A DNA stretch of 12,859 nucleotides, taken from positions 1 through 12,859 of the forward strand of contig JAFGKQ010000057.1 of NCBI GenBank assembly GCA_016928495.1. The letters run 5' to 3'. The notes below the pieces were generated by a model. The model had not been told where the DNA came from. It was given only the letters and a program-made list of their open reading frames with translations, and searched no databases. The position numbers were made by a program, and so were the translations under genes. The stretch is from Candidatus Fermentibacterales bacterium. GTDB lineage: Bacteria; Fermentibacterota; Fermentibacteria; Fermentibacterales; JAFGKQ01. Positions 6,548 to 12,859 of this stretch are shown piece by piece. Position 1 is the stretch's first letter, and every line of letters starts with the position of its first letter.

Positions 6548-7377
6548 CGGTCCACCCTGACACCGAAGCTGTTCGCCAGACCTGCGAAGACCGTCGCGCC
6601 GGGGCCCTCCGGCCCGGTGCCCTCCATGGGTCCGGAGAGCGCCCTCCTCCGGTCACCCCACGGCCCGCAGAGGGAGGGAGGGACCTGCCACAGACATGCC
6701 GCCCTTTCCGGGTGGGGCATCATCGCCAGCACGTTGCCTTCCATGTTGGAGATGGCTGCGGCGTCGTCACAGGAGCCATTGGGGTTCCAGGGGAAGCCCC
6801 CTGGGTCCCCCCCGTCCGGAGCGCAGTACCTCAGCGCGGTCACCTGAGGGCCGCGGGAGGACGCTCCCCCTGTAGCGAACACGAACCTTCCCTCCGCGTG
6901 CGCGATGGGAAGGGGCAGAACCTGACCCGGCTCCATCAGCGAGAGCCACGGGCACCTCGCCGCGACCTCCTGTCCGGGAAGGAGGTAGATCCACCTGCTG
7001 AGATAGCCGCTCCGGCCCGGGCTCATGTTGCCGGCCAGGGCTGCCTCCACGTTCCCGGCGCTCCATCCGGGGACCAGCCCGCTCTCGACGAGGATCTGAG
7101 CCCCGTTGCAGATGCCCAGCACGGGCTTGCCAGCGCCCGCAGCGCGGACGACCGCGTCCATCACGGCCTCCTTGGCCGCAACGGCGCCGGCCCTCACCCG
7201 GTCCTGGAACGAGAAGCCGCCGGGAAGGATGAAGGCGTCGCAGGCCTCTATCCCCGCGGAGCGATCGTTCCAGCGCACGACCCTCGCGTCCAGGCCCTGG
7301 GACCGGGCAGCCCTGGCGGTCTCGTACTCGCAGTTGGAGCCCGGGAACTGCAGGACCGCAACAAGTGGCCCGCTCAT
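6544..7377 (-). CDS. purQ: Phosphoribosylformylglycinamidine synthase, glutaminase subunit PurQ
   Basis: This is the class I glutamine amidotransferase subunit of FGAM synthase, which hydrolyses glutamine and passes ammonia to PurL. The 277-residue product starts with VAVLQFPGSNCEYET. It shows the oxyanion region LPGGFSFQDRVRAG (51-64), the nucleophile elbow GICNGAQ with Cys90, and the catalytic pair His222/Glu224 in MMPHPERA. It is longer than the roughly 225-residue Bacillus type because of extra sequence around residues 170-205 and at 230-262, as in longer PurQ forms. The ATG (7375-7377) overlaps the purL stop as ATGA and is preceded by GAGGAGGG at good distance. An upstream in-frame ATG at 7458 lies inside purL and is rejected. 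Order purL-purQ-purS is the reverse of the common purS-purQ-purL. Confidence 0.96.
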   Translation of the reverse strand: MSGPLVAVLQFPGSNCEYETARAARSQGLDARVVRWNDRSAGIEACDAFILPGGFSFQDRVRAGAVAAKEAVMDAVVRAAGAGKPVLGICNGAQILVESGLVPGWSAGNVEAALAGNMSPGRSGYLSRWIYLLPGQEVAARCPWLSLMEPGQVLPLPIAHAEGRFVFATGGASSRGPQVTALRYCAPDGGDPGGFPWNPNGSCDDAAAISNMEGNVLAMMPHPERAACLWQVPPSLCGPWGDRRRALSGPMEGTGPEGPGATVFAGLANSFGVRVDR

Positions 7378-9728
7378 GTCAGGCCCTCCTCGCGCCACAC
7401 GACCGACGCCAGCCTGTCGAAGTGCCCGGAGGCGATGCTCTCGAGATCGACGCTCCATCCGGAGCCCCTTATGACCAGGCCCTCCACGACTCGACCCACC
7501 ACCCTCGCGAAAGGGGGCAGGTCTTCCGGGCAGCGGCCCTGTGCGATCTCGAGGACATAGCCCGGTGACTCCGAGTAGAGAGCCACGGGGTCCCTTCCCG
7601 TATCGGGAAGCTCGGCGCCCAGGCAGGTCCAGGAGCGGCTGGCGAGAGACATCTCGGCAAGCGCCACGGCGAGTCCCCCTTCGGAGATGTCGTGACAGGC
7701 ATGGACATCGTCTCCGAGGTCACGCAGCAGCTCGAGCACGCAGAGGGCCATCTTCCTCTCCAGCGTCCCGTCGAAACCCGGCACCCTTCCTCCCGCGTGC
7801 CCGATGCACTCCCTGTAGTAGAGGCTCCCGCCCAGAGCGTCCATTCTCTCTCCCAGCAGCAGCAGGCTGCTTCCGGCAGACCTCAGCCCGATCCCCCTGG
7901 CGTGCGAGGCATCATCGAGCCTCCCTGCCACGCAGACTATGGGCGATGGGGGGATCGGACCGCCTCCCGGCGACTGGTTGTAGAAGCTGACGTTCCCGGA
8001 GACGATGGGCAGGGGAGCTTCGCATTCGCTCACATCCGGCAGGCCCAGGCACTCGCAGGCATGGGCGATGCCCCGAACGGACTCCCGGAACTGCCAGAAG
8101 ACCGACGGGTCCTCGGGGTTGCCGAAGTTCAGGCAATCCGTCGCGCACATGGGTCTCGCGCCGGTGGCCACGACGTTCCTGACGGCCTCTCCTACGGCGT
8201 GCGCACCGCCCTGGAAGGGATCGATGCGGCCTATGAAGGGGTTGCCGTCGCCGCTGATCGCGATTCCGACACTCGAGCCGGGGAGCGGCCTGATAACGAC
8301 CGCGTCAGACTCGCCGGGACGCAGCATCGTGTTGCCCTGGACCTCGCTGTCGTAGTAGCTCCATATGGCGGACCTGCTGCAGCAGGCCATCCCGGTGAGC
8401 ATCCGCTCGATGTCCGCGGGCGGGTCGCAGGCCCGTTCCGCGGGCTCGCTCTGATCCCCCGGAGCCTCGCTCCAGGGACGCTCGTAGGATACCCCCGCCA
8501 CGATGGCCTCGGCGGGAGCCTCCGCTATCAGGTCCCTCCCGGCTCCTCTCGTGACCCGGTAGACGGGGTCAGGCGTGAACCTGCCTACCACCTCGGCCCT
8601 GGCGCCCGGGAAGAGCCTGGGCAGCTCGTAGTCATCGTTGTAGATGCCGATGATATCCGGCGCGATGTCGCGGGGAACGGCCAGGCCGAAGCGCTCCTGA
8701 GTCTCGGCGCAGGCTACCACCTCGGGGGGAAGACCCTCGATCGAGACTGGCACTCTGTCCAGATCCAGCTCGATCCCCATCCCGGAGTGGGCGGCCATCT
8801 CACTGCTCACGCAAGCGATCCCGCCGGCCCCGAGATCCTTGAAGCCGAACTCTATCCCCCTCTCGTGAAGCAGTCTCTGTACCGCTCTGTTGGCTTCCGA
8901 CAGCACCCTCTTCAGGAAAGGGTCCGCCACCTGGACCGCGCCGAGCTGCTCCTCCAGGACGGCAGATGCGAAGGTGGCCCCGCCGAAGCCGGTATCGTCC
9001 GTGGGCTTCCCGACCAATATCAGAACGTACTCCTCGTCCCGGGCGCGCTCGGGAACGTAACTGTGGACGATCCAGTCATGCCTGGCCAGCCCGACGGCAA
9101 CGACATTGACGAGGCAGTTGTCGTCGTAGGAGCCGCAGAAGACGGTGTCCCCCCCCAGGTTGGGAACCCCCAGCGCGTTCGCGTACTGCCAGATCCCCTC
9201 GACGACCCCCCTGACGATGGACCTGGTCCTGGAGCCCCTGGGCCCCAGCGGGTCGCCGAAGCGAAGCAGGTCCAGGACGCCGATCACATCCGCGCCCATG
9301 CAGTAGACATCCCTGACGATTCCGCCTATCCCGGTCGCCGCGCCCTCCACGGGCAGTATCTGGGAAGGGTGGTTGTGGCTCTCGTGCGCTATCACCAGGT
9401 CGTACTCGACACCGTCATGAACGCAAAGCCTCACCACGCCGGCATCTTCGCCGGGGCCCAGCACTACCTGCGGCGCGTCGGTCGGAAGGGTGCGGAGCTG
9501 CGAGCGGGAACTCTTGTAGGAGCAGTGCTCGCTCCACATGGTGTCGAAGAGGTGCAGCTCGAGCGGGGTGGGACGCCTGCCGACGATGGAGGCGAGGTGC
9601 CTCGCCTCCTCCAGGGTCATCGCCAGGCCCCTGGCTTCTATCTCCCCGATCAGAGCGGAGTCCAGGCCGGGATCCGGTCCGGAGCGATCATCCCGGCAGC
9701 CGGCAGGGGCCGGCCGGTCAGCCGTCAT
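7374..9728 (-). CDS. purL: Phosphoribosylformylglycinamidine synthase, synthetase subunit PurL (small type)
   Basis: PurL turns FGAR, ATP and ammonia (from PurQ) into FGAM, the fourth step of purine synthesis. The 784-residue product is slightly longer than the usual 720-760 of the small, three-subunit type. It lacks the C-terminal glutaminase of the 1,300-residue type. Visible hallmarks are MWSEHCSYKSS (64-74), the metal/ATP region HNHPSQILPVEGAATGIGG (118-136), GVPNLGGDTVF (187-197), DLGAGGI (298-304) and VQGNTMLRPG (463-472). Further hallmarks are TDCLNFGNPEDP (530-541), VSGNVSFYNQS (576-586) and CHDISEGGLAVALAEM (678-693). The two AIRS-like halves are therefore intact. The first 30 residues are Pro/Asp/Arg-rich and poorly conserved, so the exact start is less certain. 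The ATG at 9726-9728 overlaps the GAF/GGDEF gene by 11 bases, with GAGGAG about 11 bases upstream. Confidence 0.97.
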   Translation of the reverse strand: MTADRPAPAGCRDDRSGPDPGLDSALIGEIEARGLAMTLEEARHLASIVGRRPTPLELHLFDTMWSEHCSYKSSRSQLRTLPTDAPQVVLGPGEDAGVVRLCVHDGVEYDLVIAHESHNHPSQILPVEGAATGIGGIVRDVYCMGADVIGVLDLLRFGDPLGPRGSRTRSIVRGVVEGIWQYANALGVPNLGGDTVFCGSYDDNCLVNVVAVGLARHDWIVHSYVPERARDEEYVLILVGKPTDDTGFGGATFASAVLEEQLGAVQVADPFLKRVLSEANRAVQRLLHERGIEFGFKDLGAGGIACVSSEMAAHSGMGIELDLDRVPVSIEGLPPEVVACAETQERFGLAVPRDIAPDIIGIYNDDYELPRLFPGARAEVVGRFTPDPVYRVTRGAGRDLIAEAPAEAIVAGVSYERPWSEAPGDQSEPAERACDPPADIERMLTGMACCSRSAIWSYYDSEVQGNTMLRPGESDAVVIRPLPGSSVGIAISGDGNPFIGRIDPFQGGAHAVGEAVRNVVATGARPMCATDCLNFGNPEDPSVFWQFRESVRGIAHACECLGLPDVSECEAPLPIVSGNVSFYNQSPGGGPIPPSPIVCVAGRLDDASHARGIGLRSAGSSLLLLGERMDALGGSLYYRECIGHAGGRVPGFDGTLERKMALCVLELLRDLGDDVHACHDISEGGLAVALAEMSLASRSWTCLGAELPDTGRDPVALYSESPGYVLEIAQGRCPEDLPPFARVVGRVVEGLVIRGSGWSVDLESIASGHFDRLASVVWREEGLT

Positions 9729-10875
9729 GCCTGGTGAAGCTCCTCTGCCCGAGCCTGTCCATGAGATCGTCCGCGGTAATCGTCCCCTCGGACGGATCGA
9801 GCGATATGGCGCGAAGCTCCACAGCCTTCACCCTGTCGCCCTCCTCGTCGGAGAGCGCGGGCATCGCCTGTCCCAGTCTCGACAGGACATTGGCACAACC
9901 CTCCTCGTCAGTGCCCGGAAGAAGCAGCAGGATGGTATCGGCGCTGACCTTCACCCCTATGTCTATGTTCCTCATGGTGTTCTTGAGATAGGTGGCGGAC
10001 ATCCTCATGATCTCGCGCCCCAGGAACCTGTCGGCCGAAGCCGCCGTAGGTATGCGGACCTCCACAACCGACATCGGGCTGCTGAACCGCCTGAACCTCT
10101 CCAGCTCCGACTCGAGCCTCTGCTGGAGCTGCGATGGGCCCGGCAGCCCCGTGTCCATGTCGAGGTCGGCGGCGGTCTCGAACCTCTCGAGCAGCCGGAT
10201 GTTCTCGAAGGCCGCCGCGGAGACGTTCGCTATCGCCCTCACCCTCTCGGGTACGAGCGTCGCTGACCTGGGAATGTCGTTCAGGCATAGCACGCCGTAG
10301 AGGACTCCCTGACAGGTCATGGGCGCGGCCAGGTCGGGAACGTATCCCGGGATGGCCGTCTGCTCGATGTGCTTGCGGACCAGGGCGCTCTCCTTCTCGA
10401 AGTCCTCCCTGGTCATGATCCTGCCGGTCTCGCCGACATGGCCGACGTGGCCTTCGCCGACGTTGAGAGCGAGAGGCGGGCTGATCACGCCCTCCAGGCC
10501 CCTCACTCCGGACAACCCGAGCCTCTTGCCCATCCTGTCGGCAAGGAAGAGGGCGATGCGGTCGGTGAGGGTCAGACGGTTGATGACCCTCATCGTGTAG
10601 TCCGTAGCCTCCGATGAGGTCCTTGCCGAGAGTATCTGTTTCACGAGCTCGGGGAAGAGGACCGCGAGGTCCCTGTGCTTCTTCACCTCGTCCTGGAGGT
10701 TGCAGATCTTCTCCGTGAGCTCCTTGCTCTCGTGAGCCCTGGAGGTGAGCTCAGTCCTGACATCGTTCAGCTTCTGCGAGAGCTCATCGCTCTCAGTCCT
10801 CGACCGGGAGCTGCAGACCAGCCAAGCCGCCGCGCCCCCTATCGCCAGCCCCAGTAGACCATAGACAATTTCCAT
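9718..10875 (-). CDS. Membrane-anchored GAF protein with degenerate GGDEF domain
   Basis: The 385-residue protein has an N-terminal transmembrane helix (about 3-21), then a charged coiled coil (about 27-72). A GAF-like sensor domain (about 78-230, with PMTCQGVLYGVLCLND and NVSAAAFENIRLLERFE) leads into a GGDEF-like domain (about 237-375). The GGDEF part keeps the entry motif DMDTGL and the helix LQQRLESELERF. The active loop, however, reads KVSADTILLLLP (309-320) where a cyclase would have RxGGDEF. The metal and substrate residues are thus gone and diguanylate cyclase activity is unlikely. It may bind a nucleotide or signal without catalysis. The ATG at 10873-10875 has GGGAG 5 bases upstream. 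The gene lies inside the purine block, overlapping purL by 11 bases, so its expression is tied to FGAM synthase. The signal sensed and the partners are unknown. Confidence 0.8.
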   Translation of the reverse strand: MEIVYGLLGLAIGGAAAWLVCSSRSRTESDELSQKLNDVRTELTSRAHESKELTEKICNLQDEVKKHRDLAVLFPELVKQILSARTSSEATDYTMRVINRLTLTDRIALFLADRMGKRLGLSGVRGLEGVISPPLALNVGEGHVGHVGETGRIMTREDFEKESALVRKHIEQTAIPGYVPDLAAPMTCQGVLYGVLCLNDIPRSATLVPERVRAIANVSAAAFENIRLLERFETAADLDMDTGLPGPSQLQQRLESELERFRRFSSPMSVVEVRIPTAASADRFLGREIMRMSATYLKNTMRNIDIGVKVSADTILLLLPGTDEEGCANVLSRLGQAMPALSDEEGDRVKAVELRAISLDPSEGTITADDLMDRLGQRSFTRHDG

Positions 10876-10925
10876 CGGTACTCCCGCTCACCTGCTGCCT
10901 GATGCGAAGTAGGAAAGACCACAAC

Positions 10926-10944
10926 AGCCGGCGTGCTGCCGACT
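10926..10944 (-). other. Hairpin in purB to GAF-gene gap, possible attenuator or weak terminator
   Basis: On the minus strand AGTCGGC pairs with GCCGGCT (7 base pairs, one T-G wobble) around the 5-base loop AGCAC. It is followed by a T-rich but interrupted stretch (GTTGTGGTCTTTCC). It lies 50 bases before the GAF/GGDEF start and 50 bases after the purB stop, so it could reduce read-through from purB. The T tract is too broken for a confident intrinsic terminator. Confidence 0.4.
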
Positions 10945-10958
10945 GACCCCGAACCACG

Positions 10959-10987
10959 AATATACGAATAGGCAGGCCGACCGCCAC
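10959..10987 (-). promoter_or_regulatory. Weak candidate promoter before the GAF/GGDEF-purL-purQ-purS genes
   Basis: TATATT (10959-10964, 5 of 6 to the -10 consensus) lies 17 bases after GTGGCG (10982-10987, only 3 of 6 to the -35). It sits in an AT-rich patch with the repeat TATTCG-TA-TATTCG, rare in this DNA. Transcription would begin near 10952, upstream of the hairpin at 10926-10944, which could then act as a leader element. The evidence is modest. Confidence 0.3.
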
Positions 10988-10994
10988 GACGGGA

Positions 10995-12302
10995 TCAGGC
11001 CTGGTCCAGGACTCCTGCCCTCTCCAGTATCGAGTCCTCTCTCGAGACCAGCCTCTCCAGACGGCAGAGCTCCCTGACCCTGTCCTCCCCGAGCGTCTTT
11101 CGAATGGCAGGGTCCGCTGCCGCGCGGTCCACGAAGCTCACGTCGCCCGCCTCGTCCTCGGCCAGTGCCAGCGACTGCACGATCCCGTAGGCCTCCTCAC
11201 GGCTCATGCCGCCGTCGATCAGGGCCAGGAGCAGGGTCTGTGTGTAGTAGGAATCGCCCGCTTCCTCGAGGTTCCTGGCGACGGCACGCCCGTTTATGGT
11301 CAGACCCCGGGCCAGCTCCTCGGCCTTCCGGATGGAGTAGAGGGCAACGCCGCAGGCATCGGGAAGGATGAAGCGCTCGGCAGCGGAGTGGCTTATGTCC
11401 CGCTCGTGCCAGAGCGCCGTGTTCTCGAGCCCGACCAGCAGGTATCCGCGGAGCAGTCTGGCCATGCCGCAGAGCCTCTCGCTGACGATGGGGTTCCTCT
11501 TGTGAGGCATCGCACTCGACCCCTTCTGACCGGCCCGGAACGCCTCCATGACCTCACCGACCTCGCTCCTCTGAAGATGCCTTATCTCCTGCGCGAACCT
11601 CTCCAGCATGTTGCCGGCACGGCAGAGGGCCCACAGGAACCCGGCGATGCGATCACGCGGGACGACCTGTGTGGCAACCGGCTCCGCGCCGATCCCGAGC
11701 TTCGAGCAGACGTGCTCCTCTACCCCGGGCGGAATGTGTGCGAACGTACCGACAGCCCCGCTCAGCTTGCCGAAGCTCGCCTGCTCGACGGCGGAGCGCA
11801 GAGCATCCAGCGCCCGCGCGCATTCCGAGTGGAAGCCGGCGAACTTCAGGGCGTAGGTCGTCGGCTCGGCATACATCCCGTGGGTCCTTCCCATGCAGAC
11901 CAGACCACGGGTCCTCAGGCACAGGTCCCTGAGGGAGTCGAGCAGCTTCTCCAGGGCATCGACCAGAAGCCTCCCCGAGTCCCGGATCTGGGTTGCCAGG
12001 CAGGTGTCCAGCACATCGCTGGAGGTCATGCCGTAGTGCAGGTGCCTGGACTCGGGGCCGAGGCCTTCCGACACGCAGGTCAGGAACGCAATCACGTCGT
12101 GCCTGACCCTGGCCTCGATCTCGTCTATGCGGGCTGCGTCGAACCGGGCGCCGGCCCTTATCGACTCCAGGTCCTCCAGGGGGACATCGCCCGAGAGGAC
12201 TCGCGCCTCGGTTGCGAGCAGCTCGATCTCGAGCCACCTGGCAAACCTGGAATCCCTCGACCAGATCTCTTCCATCTCCGGCACAGAGTATCTCTCGATC
12301 AC
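10995..12302 (-). CDS. purB: Adenylosuccinate lyase
   Basis: PurB removes fumarate from SAICAR to give AICAR, and from adenylosuccinate to give AMP. It is a cytoplasmic homotetramer. The 435-residue product has the family's usual length and all signatures. These are the opening MIERYSVPEMEEIW, HDVIAF (68-73), the TSSD loop (93-96), GRTHGMYAEPTT with catalytic His141, and the fumarase-superfamily signature GSSAMPHKRNP (261-271) with the mobile-loop serine at 263. The start codon is GTG (12300-12302), chosen because the family N-terminus begins there and GAGGAG lies 7 bases upstream. The preceding gene ends 92 bases earlier and a plausible promoter sits in that gap, so purB may open the purine transcription unit. 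The following gap of 119 bases holds a hairpin. Confidence 0.97.
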   Translation of the reverse strand: MIERYSVPEMEEIWSRDSRFARWLEIELLATEARVLSGDVPLEDLESIRAGARFDAARIDEIEARVRHDVIAFLTCVSEGLGPESRHLHYGMTSSDVLDTCLATQIRDSGRLLVDALEKLLDSLRDLCLRTRGLVCMGRTHGMYAEPTTYALKFAGFHSECARALDALRSAVEQASFGKLSGAVGTFAHIPPGVEEHVCSKLGIGAEPVATQVVPRDRIAGFLWALCRAGNMLERFAQEIRHLQRSEVGEVMEAFRAGQKGSSAMPHKRNPIVSERLCGMARLLRGYLLVGLENTALWHERDISHSAAERFILPDACGVALYSIRKAEELARGLTINGRAVARNLEEAGDSYYTQTLLLALIDGGMSREEAYGIVQSLALAEDEAGDVSFVDRAAADPAIRKTLGEDRVRELCRLERLVSREDSILERAGVLDQA

Positions 12303-12355
12303 GTCAGGTCTCCTCAGCCGAAATCCAGCCGCTGTCGGCAGGGGTCGTCCCGGCT

Positions 12356-12384
12356 CTCATAGCCCGGGCGCTCCCCGGGGTCAA
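12356..12384 (-). promoter_or_regulatory. Predicted sigma70-type promoter for purB
   Basis: On the minus strand TTGACC (12379-12384, 5 of 6 to the -35 consensus) is followed after exactly 17 bases by TATGAG (12356-12361, 4 of 6 to the -10). Transcription would start near 12349, giving a leader of about 47 bases that ends in a strong GAGGAG ribosome binding site. The -35 hexamer is identical to that of the rplU promoter at 1990-1995. The GC-rich spacer contains CCCCGGGG and GCCCGGGC palindromes. This is judged by eye and has not been scored. Confidence 0.5.
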
Positions 12385-12394
12385 GCTCGGCGGC

Positions 12395-12742
12395 TCAGGG
12401 AACATCGGGGGCAGCAGCCTCGAGCTTCCTTGTGAGGGCGGAGTAGATCCAGCCGAAGCAGCAACGCCGGCTGCTGTAGACCCTGAGCCAGTCCCCGGCC
12501 TCTCCGAGGACCTCCAGCGTGTCTCCCTCGCGGGCTGTCTCGACCACGCCGAACCGGGTGCCCGGACCATTGCGGAGGTTGACCACTGAGCCGCTCACCA
12601 GCACTCTCTCCCAGGGAACGGCGGCAGGCGCGGGAGTCAGTGCAGTATCTGCGCAGGATGCGGCGCCGTTTCGAGTGCCGCACCCGGCCGCCAGGAGCAT
12701 CCATGCGACGAGAGCCGTGGAGAGGGCTGTCGCGGACCTCAC
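12395..12742 (-). CDS. Small lipoprotein with bacterial SH3 domain, 115 aa
   Basis: The N-terminus has one Arg, then a hydrophobic segment (about 8-19) and the lipobox LAAGC, so lipidation at Cys21 is expected. A Thr/Pro/Ala-rich linker (about 22-46) leads to a single SH3b domain (about 47-103). That domain has the classic VVNLRNGPGT motif, REGDTLEVLGEAGDWLRV and the closing GWIYSAL. Such domains usually bind peptidoglycan or cell-wall peptides, so a periplasmic or envelope role is likely, with no catalytic domain. Two neighbouring cysteines (Cys94-Cys95) just before FGWIY are unusual for the fold. The start is GTG (12740-12742) and overlaps the previous stop as GTGA. No Shine-Dalgarno is visible, so translation is probably coupled. 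The gene is not clearly related to the purine genes that follow. Confidence 0.82.
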   Translation of the reverse strand: MRSATALSTALVAWMLLAAGCGTRNGAASCADTALTPAPAAVPWERVLVSGSVVNLRNGPGTRFGVVETAREGDTLEVLGEAGDWLRVYSSRRCCFGWIYSALTRKLEAAAPDVP

Positions 12743-12859
12743 GAGCGGACAGCGCTCAACAGCAGCGGCGCGACTCCCGCGACGGCGAGGGCGCTACCCG
12801 CCAGCAGCCTGACCGCGACCTCGGAGGGGAAGCTCTGCGCTCGCAACCATATGGAGAGA
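12739..12859 (-). CDS. C-terminal end of unidentified, probably membrane-associated protein
   Basis: Only the last 39 codons and the stop are in the window, read from 12858 down to the TGA at 12739-12741. The segment is mostly Ala, Leu and Val, with a likely membrane helix (about the last 25 residues, ending in APLLLSAVRS). The stop overlaps the GTG start of the SH3 lipoprotein gene as GTGA, which supports this frame over the other open frame. The family cannot be named from so short a piece. Confidence 0.5.
   Translation of the reverse strand, partial: LSIWLRAQSFPSEVAVRLLAGSALAVAGVAPLLLSAVRS
12743..12757 (-). other. Hairpin directly before the SH3 lipoprotein start
   Basis: GAGCG and CGCTC form a 5-base-pair stem with a 5-base loop, ending at the base before the GTG start codon. 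It occupies the position where a Shine-Dalgarno would be. A ribosome finishing the upstream gene would melt it, which would fit translational coupling. It may also be chance. Confidence 0.25.

Noticed and set aside
7692-9737. Long plus-strand open frame (681 codons) opposite purL
   Set aside because: Shadow of purL in GC-rich DNA. No protein-like features, and purL motifs on the minus strand are complete.
10793-10987. Minus-strand 64-codon frame in the purB to GAF-gene gap
   Set aside because: It overlaps the start of the GAF gene in another frame, with a basic, motif-free translation and no good ribosome binding site.
11388-12362. Plus-strand open frame opposite purB
   Set aside because: Shadow frame. 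purB is full length with all signatures on the other strand.
12304-12570. Minus-strand 88-codon frame between the SH3 lipoprotein gene and purB
   Set aside because: It overlaps the SH3 gene in another frame, has no motif and would run through the purB promoter. The SH3 frame is clearly coding.
1-12859. Mobile elements, CRISPR arrays, tRNA or rRNA genes, toxin-antitoxin or defence genes
   Set aside because: I looked for transposase or integrase motifs, regular repeats with spacers, tRNA-like cloverleafs and small co-directional gene pairs with toxin features, and found none. Base composition is even throughout.

Overview
This window is gene-dense, high-GC bacterial DNA (about two thirds G+C by eye). 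Every gene I can support reads on the minus strand. Many neighbours are joined by 4-base start/stop overlaps (ATGA, GTGA, TTGA), and starts are often GTG or TTG. At least two predicted proteins begin with lipoprotein signal peptides ending in LAAGC or LAAAGC-like lipoboxes, which fits a Gram-negative type cell envelope. The 5'-most protein resembles the DUF4837 lipoproteins of Bacteroidetes, and the overall flavour suggests a poorly sampled lineage, perhaps of the FCB group. That placement is a guess. There are no signs of mobile DNA, CRISPR arrays, tRNA or rRNA.

Read in the direction of transcription (right to left), the layout is as follows. (1) 12859-12395: the hydrophobic C-terminus of an unidentified protein, coupled to a small SH3-domain lipoprotein. 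(2) 12384-6008: a purine block. A plausible promoter precedes purB (adenylosuccinate lyase). Next come a membrane-anchored GAF protein with a degenerate GGDEF domain, then purL and purQ, then a 179-residue protein that I read as two PurS domains in tandem. Together these would form a complete three-part FGAM synthase. (3) 5997-1552: the familiar bacterial neighbourhood of a TIGR03960-type radical SAM protein fused to DUF2344, then RNase G (rng) and ribosomal protein L21 (rplU). A good sigma70-like promoter lies between rng and rplU. (4) 1577-732: folD overlaps the end of rplU and occupies the place where ysxB and rpmA (L27) usually sit. (5) 587-1: after a 144-base gap, a DUF948 membrane protein is coupled to a truncated lipoprotein.

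Functionally, PurL, PurQ and the tandem PurS make FGAM from FGAR, and PurB acts twice later in the pathway. FolD supplies the 10-formyl-tetrahydrofolate that purine synthesis consumes. RNase G and L21 belong to RNA processing and the ribosome. The most unusual points are the free-standing duplicated PurS, the inactive-looking GGDEF sensor embedded in the purine operon, and the replacement of ysxB-rpmA by folD. The window looks like core metabolism, not an accessory island. I found no wholly new system beyond these points.
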